DNA of 64,000 nucleotides from Glaciecola petra (lineage in GTDB: Bacteria; Pseudomonadota; Gammaproteobacteria; Enterobacterales; Alteromonadaceae): assembly GCF_031846345.1 (NCBI RefSeq), contig NZ_JAVRHX010000001.1, positions 1,550,001-1,614,000 of the forward strand. Reading direction: 5' to 3'. Under the pieces are notes generated by a model. The model ran no database searches and was not told where the DNA came from. It saw only the letters and a program-made list of their open reading frames with translations. The position numbers and the translations under genes are program-made. Of the stretch, positions 35,299 through 44,520 are shown piece by piece (positions within the stretch are counted from its first letter, which is position 1; the number at the start of each line of letters is the position of its first letter).

Positions 35299-37197
35299 AT
35301 GATAAAAAAAGCTCGAAAAAATATTTCATTGCGATTTGAGTCAAAAATTTTCACGTTATTATTTTGCATAATGGCCGCCGCTTTTTCAAAGGCTGGCTGG
35401 GAAGTCGCATGGATAGAAACCTTTGATGGCGATGGCGTTAATTGGAATAACTGGACCGCTCAAACACAAGCTAATTATAATAATGAGATACAGTGTTATA
35501 CCGATGATGATACGTCGGCTGACCGCAACTACGAAGTATCTGACGGCACACTTAAAATCATTGCTCGCAAACAAAACATAAATTGCCCCGGCCAAAATGG
35601 CGCGTTCCGCACTTGGACCTCAGGCCGACTTAACAGTAAAGACAAAGCCGAATTTTTATATGGCAGAATAGAAGCCCGATTGCGGTTTTTAGAACTTAAG
35701 GGAGGCACATGGCCTGCGTTTTGGATGCTTGAAAACCGCATATCTGAACAGCCAATTAAAGGTGATAACGACAACGTAAATTGGCCCAATCCGGGTGCGG
35801 GTGAAATTGACGTTTGGGAGTGGTATGCAAACCAAGCAGACCGGTATATCACCAACTTTTTTAATGCAGCCAATTGTGGTGCAGAACAACGAATACCGTA
35901 TCCTGGTGGTTCTCCTGATGTCACAGACTTTCAAACCTACGGTATAGAGTGGACTAAAGACAATATTAAGTTCTTTATGAATGATCAGGTGGTCGCTGAA
36001 CATGACTTATCTAATTGTCCGCAATACGAAGAATCCATGTTTGTTTTATTGAATGTTGCAATTGGTGGCACCTTAGGTGGCTCGCAGGACCCAACGCTTG
36101 ATGAAGCAACCATGGAGGTTGACTATGTGGCGCATTGTGTAGCAAGCGAAGCCAACGATTGGCAACAATGTAACGAAAGTACCCCTAAAATTGCAGATGA
36201 TGACGGTGATGGTGTGAGTAATGCAACTGACGAATGCCCCAATACACCCAACGGCGCAACGGTAAATGCTGTAGGATGTCAAATCAAAACAGAGCCAGAT
36301 ACTGCTGCCCCAAAGCCGGTAATACCTGATGGGCAGGTAATTTCTTTGTTTAGCGATGAATACAGAAACATTGATCCAATTAATTATAACCCAAACTGGA
36401 ATCAAGCAACACGCGTAACAGTGGTCGACATAGAAGGAAATACTACCTTAAAGTACGAAAATCTAAATTATCAAGGCACTGATTTTGAAAACAGTAAGCA
36501 AGATGTAACAGAAATGAAGTACTTACATGTAGATTATTGGGTACCTTTTATGAATGAATTAAAACTCTTCTTAATTAGTCCAGGGCCGGTTGAAGTACCT
36601 TTTAACTTTGACGTAAAAGAACAGTCTTGGCAGTCAGTAGCCATTCCACTTACCGCATTTAATGGGGTAGATTTAACAAACACCTTTCAACTCAAAATTG
36701 AAGGCAGCGGCACGGTATATTTAGATAATATATTTTTTAGCGCAGAAGCTGAAGCAAACGTCGCTCCCCGCTTATCTCTATCTGTAGTGCAGGGTACAAG
36801 TACAAACAACAACATTGTCAGCGATGGCGGTACGGTAACAATTACTGCAGAAATAACAGACGATAATGAACAAGATACCCACTCGCTAGAATGGAGCGTT
36901 ACTGGTACCAGCAATTTTACAAGCAATAACATGCAGTTGACTTTTGACCCCGAAGGATTGACCGCAACAGAAATAATTGTTTCTGCGGTAGCGTCTGACA
37001 ACGGAAACCCAGTACTATCTGCCGATGCCAGTATCACCTTGCCACTCAGTCAGCCAGCTCCAGCACCTGTTGTGCCTCCCGTGATAGAAACTCCTGCAGC
37101 TGAAACCTCAGGTGGAGGTGGTTCTTTAGGAATCTTTTATTTAATGGGCGTATTAGTTGTCTGGTTTGCACGTTATAAAGCTAACACCAAAGGATAA
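35299..37197 (+). CDS. GH16 laminarinase (endo-beta-1,3-glucanase) with GlyGly-CTERM tail
   Basis: The product has 632 residues: a signal peptide ending near FSKA, a GH16 domain (about 28-275), a calcium-binding thrombospondin type 3 repeat (about 300-318, DDDGDGVSNATDECPN), a carbohydrate-binding module of ExoP type (about 345-475), an Ig/PKD-like domain (about 485-585) and a C-terminal tail. The GH16 catalytic motif E-I-D-V-W-E gives Glu169 as nucleophile and Glu174 as acid/base. The tail SGGGGSLG, a hydrophobic helix and a basic end fit GlyGly-CTERM, the signal cut by rhombosortase. ATG at 35299 has GAGG 9 bases upstream; earlier in-frame starts (35269, 35272) lie within or at the edge of the repeat. 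Confidence 0.92.
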   Translation: MIKKARKNISLRFESKIFTLLFCIMAAAFSKAGWEVAWIETFDGDGVNWNNWTAQTQANYNNEIQCYTDDDTSADRNYEVSDGTLKIIARKQNINCPGQNGAFRTWTSGRLNSKDKAEFLYGRIEARLRFLELKGGTWPAFWMLENRISEQPIKGDNDNVNWPNPGAGEIDVWEWYANQADRYITNFFNAANCGAEQRIPYPGGSPDVTDFQTYGIEWTKDNIKFFMNDQVVAEHDLSNCPQYEESMFVLLNVAIGGTLGGSQDPTLDEATMEVDYVAHCVASEANDWQQCNESTPKIADDDGDGVSNATDECPNTPNGATVNAVGCQIKTEPDTAAPKPVIPDGQVISLFSDEYRNIDPINYNPNWNQATRVTVVDIEGNTTLKYENLNYQGTDFENSKQDVTEMKYLHVDYWVPFMNELKLFLISPGPVEVPFNFDVKEQSWQSVAIPLTAFNGVDLTNTFQLKIEGSGTVYLDNIFFSAEAEANVAPRLSLSVVQGTSTNNNIVSDGGTVTITAEITDDNEQDTHSLEWSVTGTSNFTSNNMQLTFDPEGLTATEIIVSAVASDNGNPVLSADASITLPLSQPAPAPVVPPVIETPAAETSGGGGSLGIFYLMGVLVVWFARYKANTKG

Positions 37198-37233
37198 GAG
37201 ACATTAAAAAAGATGCCTTCATTACTGTTAGAG

Positions 37234-37259
37234 ATTAAGTAACACTGACCCCCTTTTAA
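37234..37259 (+). repeat. short intergenic repeat, copy 3 (after GH16), diverged
   Basis: ATTAAGTAACACTGACCCCC followed by TTTTAA aligns with copy 1 with several changes. It lies in the 65-base gap between the convergent GH16 and SMP-30 genes, so all three copies bound the two glucanase genes. Confidence 0.45.
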
Positions 37260-37262
37260 AAG

Positions 37263-38288
37263 CTACCGTAACGCTAATGCCAATAACTGGTCATGTGCTG
37301 TCATAAACAGTGTTTTTTCGTCACCTGATAAGGTGCAGTTTGCGGTTTTTCTGCCGGTGAAAATGCGCGCGAGCACTTTGCCTTTTGGCGAAAATAGCCA
37401 CACACCGCCCGGGCCAGTTGCAAAAAAGTTACCACTAGAATGCAATACCATGCCATCAGGGTAGCCTTCATGGCCCTTTTTGTCGACTAAATCACTAACA
37501 TCATAAAAGCTTTTTTTATGGGTAAACTTGCCAACCGAATTTTTAGTAAATTTTATCCATTCGAGCTTTTTAGGGTCAGAAACAGCAACTATTAGGCTTT
37601 GTTCATCATTGCTTAAGATGATGCCATTAGGATATGACACCGAATCGTCAATGAGGCTTAGCTCGCCTTTTGGGCTTAGTTTGAATATTCCCTGAAAATC
37701 GAGTTCTTTAGCGGGGTCATTCATGCCACCTGATAAACCGTATGGTGGGTCAGTAAAATACAAATTACCTTGACTATCAAACACCGCATCATTAGGACTA
37801 TTTAAACGCTTTCCTTGGTAATGTGACACTAGGCTTTCGTATTTAGGCTTGTCGTTGTCAAGGCCGATAGTATTTAAATCATAAGTAGATATGCGTCGGT
37901 CGCCATGTTGCATCAACACTAATTTGCCTTCGCCATTTATTAACAAACCATTAGAGCCTTGTGTTCCGGCGTCAGCATAAATATTTGTTGAGCCAGAAGG
38001 CGCTAGGTACTCTGTTACGCCTTCGCCTTCTTTATATTTGTAAACTTTATTCTCAGGTACATCCGAAAATAATAAATAGCCTCCATCACCTACCCAAACC
38101 GGCCCTTCAGACCAAGAATATCCCTCCCCAAGTGTTTCTACGGAAGCAAACTCATTTATTATTTTAAAGGCGCTTTTGTCATACACTTCAATACGGGGCG
38201 CATTATTTTGCTGGGTATAAGCGGTAACGCTAAATATACTTAAAGCGCAATACAATAAAATGCTTTGTGCTATGTTTGGTTTTATCAT
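37263..38288 (-). CDS. SMP-30/gluconolactonase family protein, exported
   Basis: The 341-residue protein has a signal peptide (about residues 1-25) and a six-bladed beta-propeller of the SMP-30/gluconolactonase/LRE type. Metal-site motifs are visible: a glutamate in GYSWSEGPVW, the asparagine/aspartate pairs in LNSPNDAVFDSQGNLYFTDPPYG, and the late DGMV motif in HEGYPDGMVL. Members hydrolyse sugar lactones with a divalent metal; the substrate here is unknown. It is convergent with the GH16 gene and so not in one operon with it, although a role in sugar oxidation would fit the neighbourhood. Confidence 0.85.
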   Translation of the reverse strand: MIKPNIAQSILLYCALSIFSVTAYTQQNNAPRIEVYDKSAFKIINEFASVETLGEGYSWSEGPVWVGDGGYLLFSDVPENKVYKYKEGEGVTEYLAPSGSTNIYADAGTQGSNGLLINGEGKLVLMQHGDRRISTYDLNTIGLDNDKPKYESLVSHYQGKRLNSPNDAVFDSQGNLYFTDPPYGLSGGMNDPAKELDFQGIFKLSPKGELSLIDDSVSYPNGIILSNDEQSLIVAVSDPKKLEWIKFTKNSVGKFTHKKSFYDVSDLVDKKGHEGYPDGMVLHSSGNFFATGPGGVWLFSPKGKVLARIFTGRKTANCTLSGDEKTLFMTAHDQLLALALR

Positions 38289-38421
38289 CTAAGGTCCAGA
38301 ATTCTTAACATTGAGATATCGTTGGACTGCCAAAGCGCTTGTGCAGTTCAAACTGATTAACCACAAAATTAAGTTTGTGTAATAAATAACAAGATAATGA
38401 CACCAATGCCTTGTTAAGCAC

Positions 38422-38450
38422 TTGTTAAATCGGTATTAATATTCTATATT
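38422..38450 (+). promoter_or_regulatory. sigma-70 promoter candidate for the Yip1 gene
   Basis: TTGTTA (38422-38427) and TATATT (38445-38450) are 17 bases apart, and start about 60 bases before the GTG start codon. The spacing is ideal and the -10 matches five of six positions. Confidence 0.5.
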
Positions 38451-38510
38451 CACATTGTTATTTTTTAGTGAAAAATAACCGTAAAAATAATAATACTAGG
38501 AGCAAGAGCA

Positions 38511-39116
38511 GTGATTTTGAACCATTTATGGGGTATTTATACTAGCCCTAAAGAAGAGTGGAAAAACATAGATAAAAAGCATGAAAGTTATTTTTATGCC
38601 CTAAGCCACATAATGATAATTGCACTCATTCCAACAGGAATGGCGTATTACGGCTCAGCTTACTTAGGCTGGGACATTGGAGCTGGTGTCACTGCAGACA
38701 CCATAAGACTCACTCATGATAGCGCGCTAGCAATGTCTATTGCCATGTATTTTGGTCTCATTTTTGGCGTCATAGCGCTAGCTGTGCTGATTCATGAGTT
38801 AGCGAAATCTTTTGATGCAACACCTACTTACACGCAGTCTTTAGAAATTGCTGCATATACCGCAACTCCTCTGTTTATGGCAGGCTTTGGCGCGTTTTAT
38901 CCGCAGCTTTGGTTTTTGATGACGGTTGTCTTGGTGGGTCTTTCATATTCTGTATATTTACTTTATACAGGGGTACCAATTATGTTGCATATTCCAGAAG
39001 AAAAAGGCTTTATTTTTTCTAGTTCAGTCGTTACATGTGGATTAGTATTAATGGTGATTCTGATGGCATCATCTGTCATCCTTTGGAGTATTGGCCTTGG
39101 CCCTGCTTACCAATAG
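38511..39116 (+). CDS. Yip1 domain family integral membrane protein
   Basis: The 201-residue protein has five predicted membrane helices (about residues 30-50, 80-105, 118-135, 138-160 and 172-195) and the Yip1 features: an N-terminal SPKEEWKNI segment and the YTQSLEIAAYTATPLFMAG motif before helix 3. The function of bacterial Yip1 proteins is poorly known. The start codon is GTG at 38511; AGGAG lies 8 bases upstream. A terminator follows the gene. Confidence 0.85.
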   Translation: MILNHLWGIYTSPKEEWKNIDKKHESYFYALSHIMIIALIPTGMAYYGSAYLGWDIGAGVTADTIRLTHDSALAMSIAMYFGLIFGVIALAVLIHELAKSFDATPTYTQSLEIAAYTATPLFMAGFGAFYPQLWFLMTVVLVGLSYSVYLLYTGVPIMLHIPEEKGFIFSSSVVTCGLVLMVILMASSVILWSIGLGPAYQ

Positions 39117-39133
39117 CAACTGCAATAACATTC

Positions 39134-39166
39134 AAAAAAAAGAGCCTTTAATTAAGGCTCTTTTTT
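39134..39166. terminator. bidirectional intrinsic terminator between the Yip1 gene and purF
   Basis: AAGAGCCTT and AAGGCTCTT form a perfect stem around a short TAATT loop with A-runs before and T-runs after. It can end the plus-strand Yip1 gene and the minus-strand purF block. Confidence 0.85.
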
Positions 39167-39195
39167 ATTGTGAAACACTTGTTTTTATACAAAGG

Positions 39196-40713
39196 CTAAT
39201 TACTCATATTATGCATTTCTAGGTTACTTAACTCTGTTTGAATGGTTGGGCTTCCTTTTGCAGATTCACCCCTTGCTTTGTCGATGCGCTCTAAATAATC
39301 TTGATTCACGTCGCCGGTCACATAATTACCATCAAATACTGAAGTTTCAAAACGGGTTATTTGTGGGTTTTCTTCATTTACGGCATCAACTAAATCGTGT
39401 AAGTCTTGAAAAATAAGACCATCCGCTTTAATACACTCACTAATCTCATCTATTTCTCGCCCATAAGCGATGAGTTCATTGGCAGAAGGCATATCTATGC
39501 CATATACATTAGGAAATCTAATTTCTGGGGCAGCTGAGGCGAAATAGACTTTTTTAGCACCCGACTCTCTGGCCATTTCAATAATTTGTTCTGAGGTTGT
39601 GCCACGCACAATTGAGTCGTCAACTAGCAAGACGTTCTTATCTTTAAATTCCGACTTAATAGCATTAAGTTTGCGCCTGACAGATTTACGACGTTGAGTC
39701 TGTCCTGGCATGATGAAAGTCCGACCGATATATCTATTTTTCACAAACCCTTGGCGATAAGGTAAGTCTAGGGTATTGGCGATTTGCAGTGCAACATCCA
39801 TAGATGTTTCAGGTATGGGGATAACCACGTCAATATCGAGTTCAGCCCATTCTCTTTTTATTTTTTCACCGAGTTTACGACCCATATTCACTCTTGATGC
39901 ATAAACCGATATGCCGTCAATGAAGGAATCGGGACGAGCAAAATAAACAAATTCGAATATACATGGGTTGAATTTAGCCATAGGCGCACATTGTTTAGTA
40001 TGTAACTGCCCTGCCTCGGTAATATAGATAGCTTCACCCGGTGCTACGTCTCTGACAAAGGTAAATCCTACAGCGTCTATTGCAACGCTCTCAGATGCGA
40101 CCATGTATTCATCGCCCAACAAGGTTGTGCGCTTACCCAGTACTAGAGGACGTATGCCGTTAGGGTCTCTAAAGGCGACCATTCCAAAACCAATGATGGC
40201 CGCAACAACTGCATAAGCCCCACTAATTTTTGCATGTGAAAGCGCTACAGCGTCAAAGATATCGTCAGGGGTCACTTCAAAATCACTGATTTTGGTAAGT
40301 GCATCTGCAAAGATATTCAATAATATTTCAGAGTCAGAATTAGTGTTAATATGCCTACGCGCTACCGTAAACACTTCTTTTTCTAGGTCATGAGCGTTCG
40401 TCAGGTTGCCATTATGGGCAAAGGCGATACCAAATGGAGAGTTCACATAAAAGGGTTGAGCCTCAGCCGAGCTTGAACTACCAGCCGTGGGGTAACGACA
40501 ATGACCAATGCCAACATTACCAGTGAGTCGGTGCATATGACGAGTATGAAAAACATCTCTGACTAAGCCATTAGCTTTGCGCAAATTAAACATGCTTTTG
40601 TCTATAGTCATTATTCCAGCCGCATCTTGGCCACGATGCTGTAAAACCGTTAAAGCATCGTAAATAGACTGGTTAACCGCTTCTTTACCGACTATACCCA
40701 CTATGCCGCACAT
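39196..40713 (-). CDS. purF: amidophosphoribosyltransferase
   Basis: PurF transfers the glutamine amide to PRPP to give 5-phosphoribosylamine, the first committed step of purine synthesis. The 505-residue product starts MCGIVGIVG, so Cys2 becomes the N-terminal nucleophile without a propeptide, as in E. coli. The glutaminase half also shows GHCRYPTAG and FAHNGNLTN. The PRPP-binding loop VLLVDDSIVRGTT lies near residue 370. It is the last gene of the accD-folC-dedD-cvpA-purF block, 9 bases after cvpA. Confidence 0.97.
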   Translation of the reverse strand: MCGIVGIVGKEAVNQSIYDALTVLQHRGQDAAGIMTIDKSMFNLRKANGLVRDVFHTRHMHRLTGNVGIGHCRYPTAGSSSSAEAQPFYVNSPFGIAFAHNGNLTNAHDLEKEVFTVARRHINTNSDSEILLNIFADALTKISDFEVTPDDIFDAVALSHAKISGAYAVVAAIIGFGMVAFRDPNGIRPLVLGKRTTLLGDEYMVASESVAIDAVGFTFVRDVAPGEAIYITEAGQLHTKQCAPMAKFNPCIFEFVYFARPDSFIDGISVYASRVNMGRKLGEKIKREWAELDIDVVIPIPETSMDVALQIANTLDLPYRQGFVKNRYIGRTFIMPGQTQRRKSVRRKLNAIKSEFKDKNVLLVDDSIVRGTTSEQIIEMARESGAKKVYFASAAPEIRFPNVYGIDMPSANELIAYGREIDEISECIKADGLIFQDLHDLVDAVNEENPQITRFETSVFDGNYVTGDVNQDYLERIDKARGESAKGSPTIQTELSNLEMHNMSN

Positions 40714-40722
40714 AAATAAATC

Positions 40723-41214
40723 CTATAATTGATCAGTAAGAAAGCTCGATCTGTCTTTCATAAATTCAAAAAACCACTCGATTATAGAGCCAAATTCAGG
40801 CACTAATACCGACTGCTGCCACCACAGAGAATCAGAAAACCCTGTGAAGGTATCAATAAAAAATAGCACAGCACTTACAATTAATACGCCTCTGAGGGCC
40901 CCAAAAACTGCACCTAGGACTCTGTCGGTACCTGTGAGACCAGTTGCTTTAACCAGTTGTGAGATAATGTAGTTAATCAAGGCGCCTGCTATTAAGGTAC
41001 CAACAAACAAAATACCAACAGCAGCTGCGTTACGCATTGTTAGATCTTCAATTTGGGTAAGTAACTGAGCAAGTTCGGGATGAAAACTGCGAGCGACTAA
41101 AAAAGCAGCAATCCAGACAGACAAAGAAATAGCTTCTTTAAAAAAGCCTCTAATTAAGCTTATGACTGACGACAGTACAATAATGCCTAAAATAGTTAAA
41201 TCAAACCAATTCAT
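40723..41214 (-). CDS. cvpA: CvpA family colicin V production protein
   Basis: The 163-residue inner-membrane protein has four helices, starting with MNWFDLTILGIIVLSSVISLIRGFF in CvpA fashion, where the RGFFKEAISL segment is the family signature, and then DRVLGAVFGALRG. Its biochemical role is unsettled; it is required for colicin V export in E. coli and affects envelope resistance. Position just upstream of purF is conserved. Confidence 0.93.
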   Translation of the reverse strand: MNWFDLTILGIIVLSSVISLIRGFFKEAISLSVWIAAFLVARSFHPELAQLLTQIEDLTMRNAAAVGILFVGTLIAGALINYIISQLVKATGLTGTDRVLGAVFGALRGVLIVSAVLFFIDTFTGFSDSLWWQQSVLVPEFGSIIEWFFEFMKDRSSFLTDQL

Positions 41215-41298
41215 AGGTTTACAATGTTCCTGTAAAAGCGGTGGAGTTATGCTTTGCAGTTATGCCTTTTGAATGGGTTGCAAGTGTAGCAAATTATA

Positions 41299-42039
41299 TC
41301 ATTTAGCGCTAACCTCAAATGCAGTAATTTTGCCTTTTAATTTGGTTAGTTCGTTTAAATGTGGAAGGGCTTGCTCCAAGCTTTCTCGGTCTAGCTCTGG
41401 GCCCACAAATACTTTATTTAACTCTCCGGCAGACGTTGTAATTGGCTGAGAGAAAGCTCTATAACCGGCTTGTTTGAGGGTTTTAATCAGCTCTCGCACA
41501 TTTTTTTCGTGCCTAAAACTCCCTAATTGTATCACCCATGCTGCTTCTGATTTTTTAGCGGTATTTGTATCAATTTTAGCCACCTCTGGTTGTGAGGCTT
41601 GGCTAACATTCACCGTTGTGGCTCCATTTGAAGTAGTGTCAGCCTCCTTGTCAATTGATTCATTTGTATTTTCATTTTCCGGGTCAGCATTAGTCGAATC
41701 ACCCTTTGCGGAAATAGACGTATTATCTGAATCAATATCTACGGTTACAATATCACTATCACTATTCTGAGCTAAATTATTTACTTGTTCATCGTTTTCA
41801 TCTACCGCTGTTTCATTAACAATTTCTACGGGCAAACTGACTTCTGCCTCAATAGCTTGGGTATCAATATTTGTATTGCTGTCGCTAGCAACTTCAATTT
41901 TATCAGCAGCGGGAGGTACATTTACAAATTCTTGTAAATTGGTCCGTTTTTCACCATCGAGAAGTTCAGGAAGTAATATTACAATGAGGGCGACAACAAT
42001 GATGGTGCCAATCAATCTATTTTGTAAGGTACTAGACAT
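41299..42039 (-). CDS. dedD: SPOR domain protein DedD
   Basis: The 246-residue cell-division protein has an N-terminal transmembrane helix (about residues 9-25, LIGTIIVVALIVILLP), an acidic, Ser/Thr/Asn-rich, probably disordered linker (about 40-165), and a C-terminal SPOR domain (about 168-245, AWVIQLGSFRHEKNVREL). SPOR domains bind denuded glycan strands of septal peptidoglycan. Two bases separate it from folC upstream; cvpA lies 84 bases downstream. Its order in the block matches E. coli. Confidence 0.9.
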   Translation of the reverse strand: MSSTLQNRLIGTIIVVALIVILLPELLDGEKRTNLQEFVNVPPAADKIEVASDSNTNIDTQAIEAEVSLPVEIVNETAVDENDEQVNNLAQNSDSDIVTVDIDSDNTSISAKGDSTNADPENENTNESIDKEADTTSNGATTVNVSQASQPEVAKIDTNTAKKSEAAWVIQLGSFRHEKNVRELIKTLKQAGYRAFSQPITTSAGELNKVFVGPELDRESLEQALPHLNELTKLKGKITAFEVSAK

Positions 42040-42041
42040 AG

Positions 42042-43370
42042 CTATGCATTACTCTCTTGTATAGTTAAGTGTTGCAAATAAGAGGACTTTAGTACTTCAG
42101 TTGCTATTACAAACGAGCCAACGAGCACAATAATATCATTAGTATCGGCAGCATTGACAGCATGTTTTAGCCCAAGTTCAACATTATCGAAGCTCTTTGC
42201 TTGCCGTTGATTATTTTGAGGCGCATTTTGTACTGATTTTAAAATATTATTTGCACTCTCACCACGCTCCGAAGGCAAGCTTACGCAATACCAAATTGCA
42301 TCAAGTTCGCTCAATGCTAATATTGTGTCATCAATGTTTTTATCTTTAAGCATACCAACTATTACATGGAATTTTGGCTTGCTTGCTTGCTTGCCTGTTG
42401 CGGAATGAGTTTGGTTTAACACCTTCACTAACCCTTCAGCAGCAGCTTTATTGTGAGCCACGTCTAATACTATTTTTGGCGAGCGCAATATAGTGTGTAA
42501 ACGGCCAGGCATGCTCACGCTAGCGATCAACTCATGCAATTGTTCTGGTGCTAGTAAAAAAGAATTAGTCGTTTTTTGCTTGCGTGCCAACAAAAACAAA
42601 CACGCTAGTGCAGTCATAATATTTTGTTTAGGAATGCGAGCTGCCGTTAAATTGAAGCTATATTCTCGAGTGTTAATATCCTTAAATACAACTCGATTGT
42701 TAAGTTGGTCATACTCGTAGTCTCGTTCTGCTATTAAACAAGTACCCGCGTATTTTGAAATGACGCGATTAAGCGAATCATGAACCTCAGCATAACCAAC
42801 TACAACAGCTTGCTGAGGTTTTATAATGCCTGCTTTTTCAGCAGCAATGAGTTCGGTGGTTTCACCCAAATAACTTTGATGGTCAAGCCCTATGCTGGTA
42901 ATCACGCCAATGTCAGCATCAATTATATTTGTGGCATCAAGTCGCCCACCAAGACCAACCTCAATGATACAAACATCTACTTTTGCTCGCGAAAATAATA
43001 CAAAACTACACAAGGTAGCAAATTCAAAGTAGGTTAAGGATGTTTGGCCGCGGGCTTTTTCAATTGCTTCAAAGGCTTCAATAATAGATTGATCGTTTGC
43101 ATCATCGCCATTGAGTCGTATACGTTCATTAAACTGAAGAATATGAGGTGATGAATACGTCCCCACCGTCAAACCTGATCGCAAACATGCTTGTTCTATA
43201 AAACGACAAGTCGTGCCTTTACCATTTGTACCCGCCACGGTGATCACGGTAGCAGTAGAAAAATCGATATTAAGTGATTTAGCAACCTGATCAACACGCT
43301 CCAAACCCATATCAATATTACTTGGATGAGTTAGCTCGATGTATGTGAGCCATTGTTCAAGCGTACGCAT
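42042..43370 (-). CDS. folC: bifunctional dihydrofolate synthase/folylpolyglutamate synthase
   Basis: FolC joins dihydropteroate with glutamate and then lengthens the polyglutamate tail of folates. The 442-residue Mur-ligase-type protein has the P-loop VAGTNGKGTTCRF (about residues 45-57), the omega-loop GTYSSPHIL, EVGLGGRLDATN, and the SIGLDHQSYLG and DVAHNKAA motifs. The gene lies 31 bases after accD and 2 bases before dedD. Confidence 0.95.
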   Translation of the reverse strand: MRTLEQWLTYIELTHPSNIDMGLERVDQVAKSLNIDFSTATVITVAGTNGKGTTCRFIEQACLRSGLTVGTYSSPHILQFNERIRLNGDDANDQSIIEAFEAIEKARGQTSLTYFEFATLCSFVLFSRAKVDVCIIEVGLGGRLDATNIIDADIGVITSIGLDHQSYLGETTELIAAEKAGIIKPQQAVVVGYAEVHDSLNRVISKYAGTCLIAERDYEYDQLNNRVVFKDINTREYSFNLTAARIPKQNIMTALACLFLLARKQKTTNSFLLAPEQLHELIASVSMPGRLHTILRSPKIVLDVAHNKAAAEGLVKVLNQTHSATGKQASKPKFHVIVGMLKDKNIDDTILALSELDAIWYCVSLPSERGESANNILKSVQNAPQNNQRQAKSFDNVELGLKHAVNAADTNDIIVLVGSFVIATEVLKSSYLQHLTIQESNA

Positions 43371-43401
43371 GCACTTGCCTACTCTAATGAGATGTTGATG
43401 C

Positions 43402-44283
43402 TTATTCCGCTGCTGGTAACTCTTTCAGCGGAGCTTGCATGTGACTATGATAAAGCTTACTCAGCAAACTATGAACTTTAGTCCGCATCTCACGGCGGTC
43501 AACAATCATGTCTATTGCCCCTTTTTCTACTAAAAACTCACTGCGTTGGAAGCCTTCGGGTAATTTTTCACGTACAGTTTGCTCAATAACGCGCGGGCCA
43601 GCAAAACCAATAAGTGCTTTTGGCTCACCAATATTGACATCACCTAGCATTGCTAAACTGGCAGATACACCACCCATTGTTGGGTCGGTTAACACAGAAA
43701 TATAAGGCAAGCCTTTTTCACTCAATTTAGCTAAAGCAGCGCTTGTTTTTGCCATCTGCATTAACGACAACAAGGCTTCTTGCATGCGAGCACCACCACT
43801 GGTTGAAAAGCAAACAAACGGACAGTTGTTCTCAATAGCGGCATTAACACCCGCTACAAATTTTGCACCAACTACTGATGCCATCGAACCACCCATAAAC
43901 GCAAATTCAAAGCTTGCTACTACAATAGGCATGCCATTGAGAGACCCTTTCATAACGATTAAAGCGTCTTTTTCGTTGGTCGACTTTTGCGCGGCGGTGA
44001 TTCTATCTTTATAACGTTTTGAATCTTTAAATTTTAAGATATCTTGGGGCTCCAAGCTACCTGCAAGCTCCTCTTTGTCGCTAGCGTCTAAAAATGCATT
44101 GATACGCGCTCTCGCGGTTATACGCATGTGGTGGTCACACTTAGGACATACTTCAAGTAATTTTTCTAATTCGGTTTTATATAAAACTGCCTGGCAAGCA
44201 CCACATTTTGTCCAAATGCCTTCAGGAACATTTCCTTTAGTTCCGGTTTGCGTTTTTGGCAGAATTCTTTCAATCCAACTCAT
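43402..44283 (-). CDS. accD: acetyl-CoA carboxylase carboxyltransferase subunit beta
   Basis: AccD forms with AccA the carboxyltransferase that makes malonyl-CoA for fatty acid synthesis. The 293-residue product has the N-terminal four-cysteine zinc ribbon (CGACQAVLYKTELEKLLEVC then PKC), the crotonase-like body and the conserved VCFSTSGGARMQEALLSLMQ-type motif near residues 155-175, followed by PTMGGVSASLAM and IGFAGPRVIEQT. The start MSWIERILPK is typical. It leads the minus-strand block ending in purF; truA is 237 bases upstream. Confidence 0.97.
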   Translation of the reverse strand: MSWIERILPKTQTGTKGNVPEGIWTKCGACQAVLYKTELEKLLEVCPKCDHHMRITARARINAFLDASDKEELAGSLEPQDILKFKDSKRYKDRITAAQKSTNEKDALIVMKGSLNGMPIVVASFEFAFMGGSMASVVGAKFVAGVNAAIENNCPFVCFSTSGGARMQEALLSLMQMAKTSAALAKLSEKGLPYISVLTDPTMGGVSASLAMLGDVNIGEPKALIGFAGPRVIEQTVREKLPEGFQRSEFLVEKGAIDMIVDRREMRTKVHSLLSKLYHSHMQAPLKELPAAE

Positions 44284-44330
44284 TAGAACATCCTAATATC
44301 ATGATTTTAGTAAATAAAGCTTCAGCTGTT

Positions 44331-44336
44331 AGTATA
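44331..44336 (-). promoter_or_regulatory. candidate -10 element upstream of accD
   Basis: TATACT on the minus strand, 48 bases before the accD start, with a poor -35 (TTTAAT) 16 bases further upstream. It is the best promoter-like site seen in the 237-base truA-accD gap, which otherwise holds no gene. Confidence 0.3.
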
Positions 44337-44520
44337 ACTGATTTACGTGAAAATTAAACGCGCGAATTAAAACACACTTAACGGATAAGCCAAACCAATA
44401 ACTGGTCTAAAGTGTTTAAGTGGTGTAAATCTGCACTGGTTTGAAACCAATCTTTTTTTTGCAAGGCAGTAATTGGCGATTATAGTGCTCAACAAGCATT
44501 TCTTATGCGATAGCCTATAT

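Noticed and set aside
31461..38288. Polysaccharide utilisation locus with transporter
   Set aside because: Only two glucanases and a lactonase-like gene are present; there is no SusC/SusD pair, TonB receptor, transporter or regulator.
44440..44462. TGGTTTGAAACCA followed by eight T as a terminator
   Set aside because: The stem allows only about four pairs and no plus-strand gene lies upstream of it.
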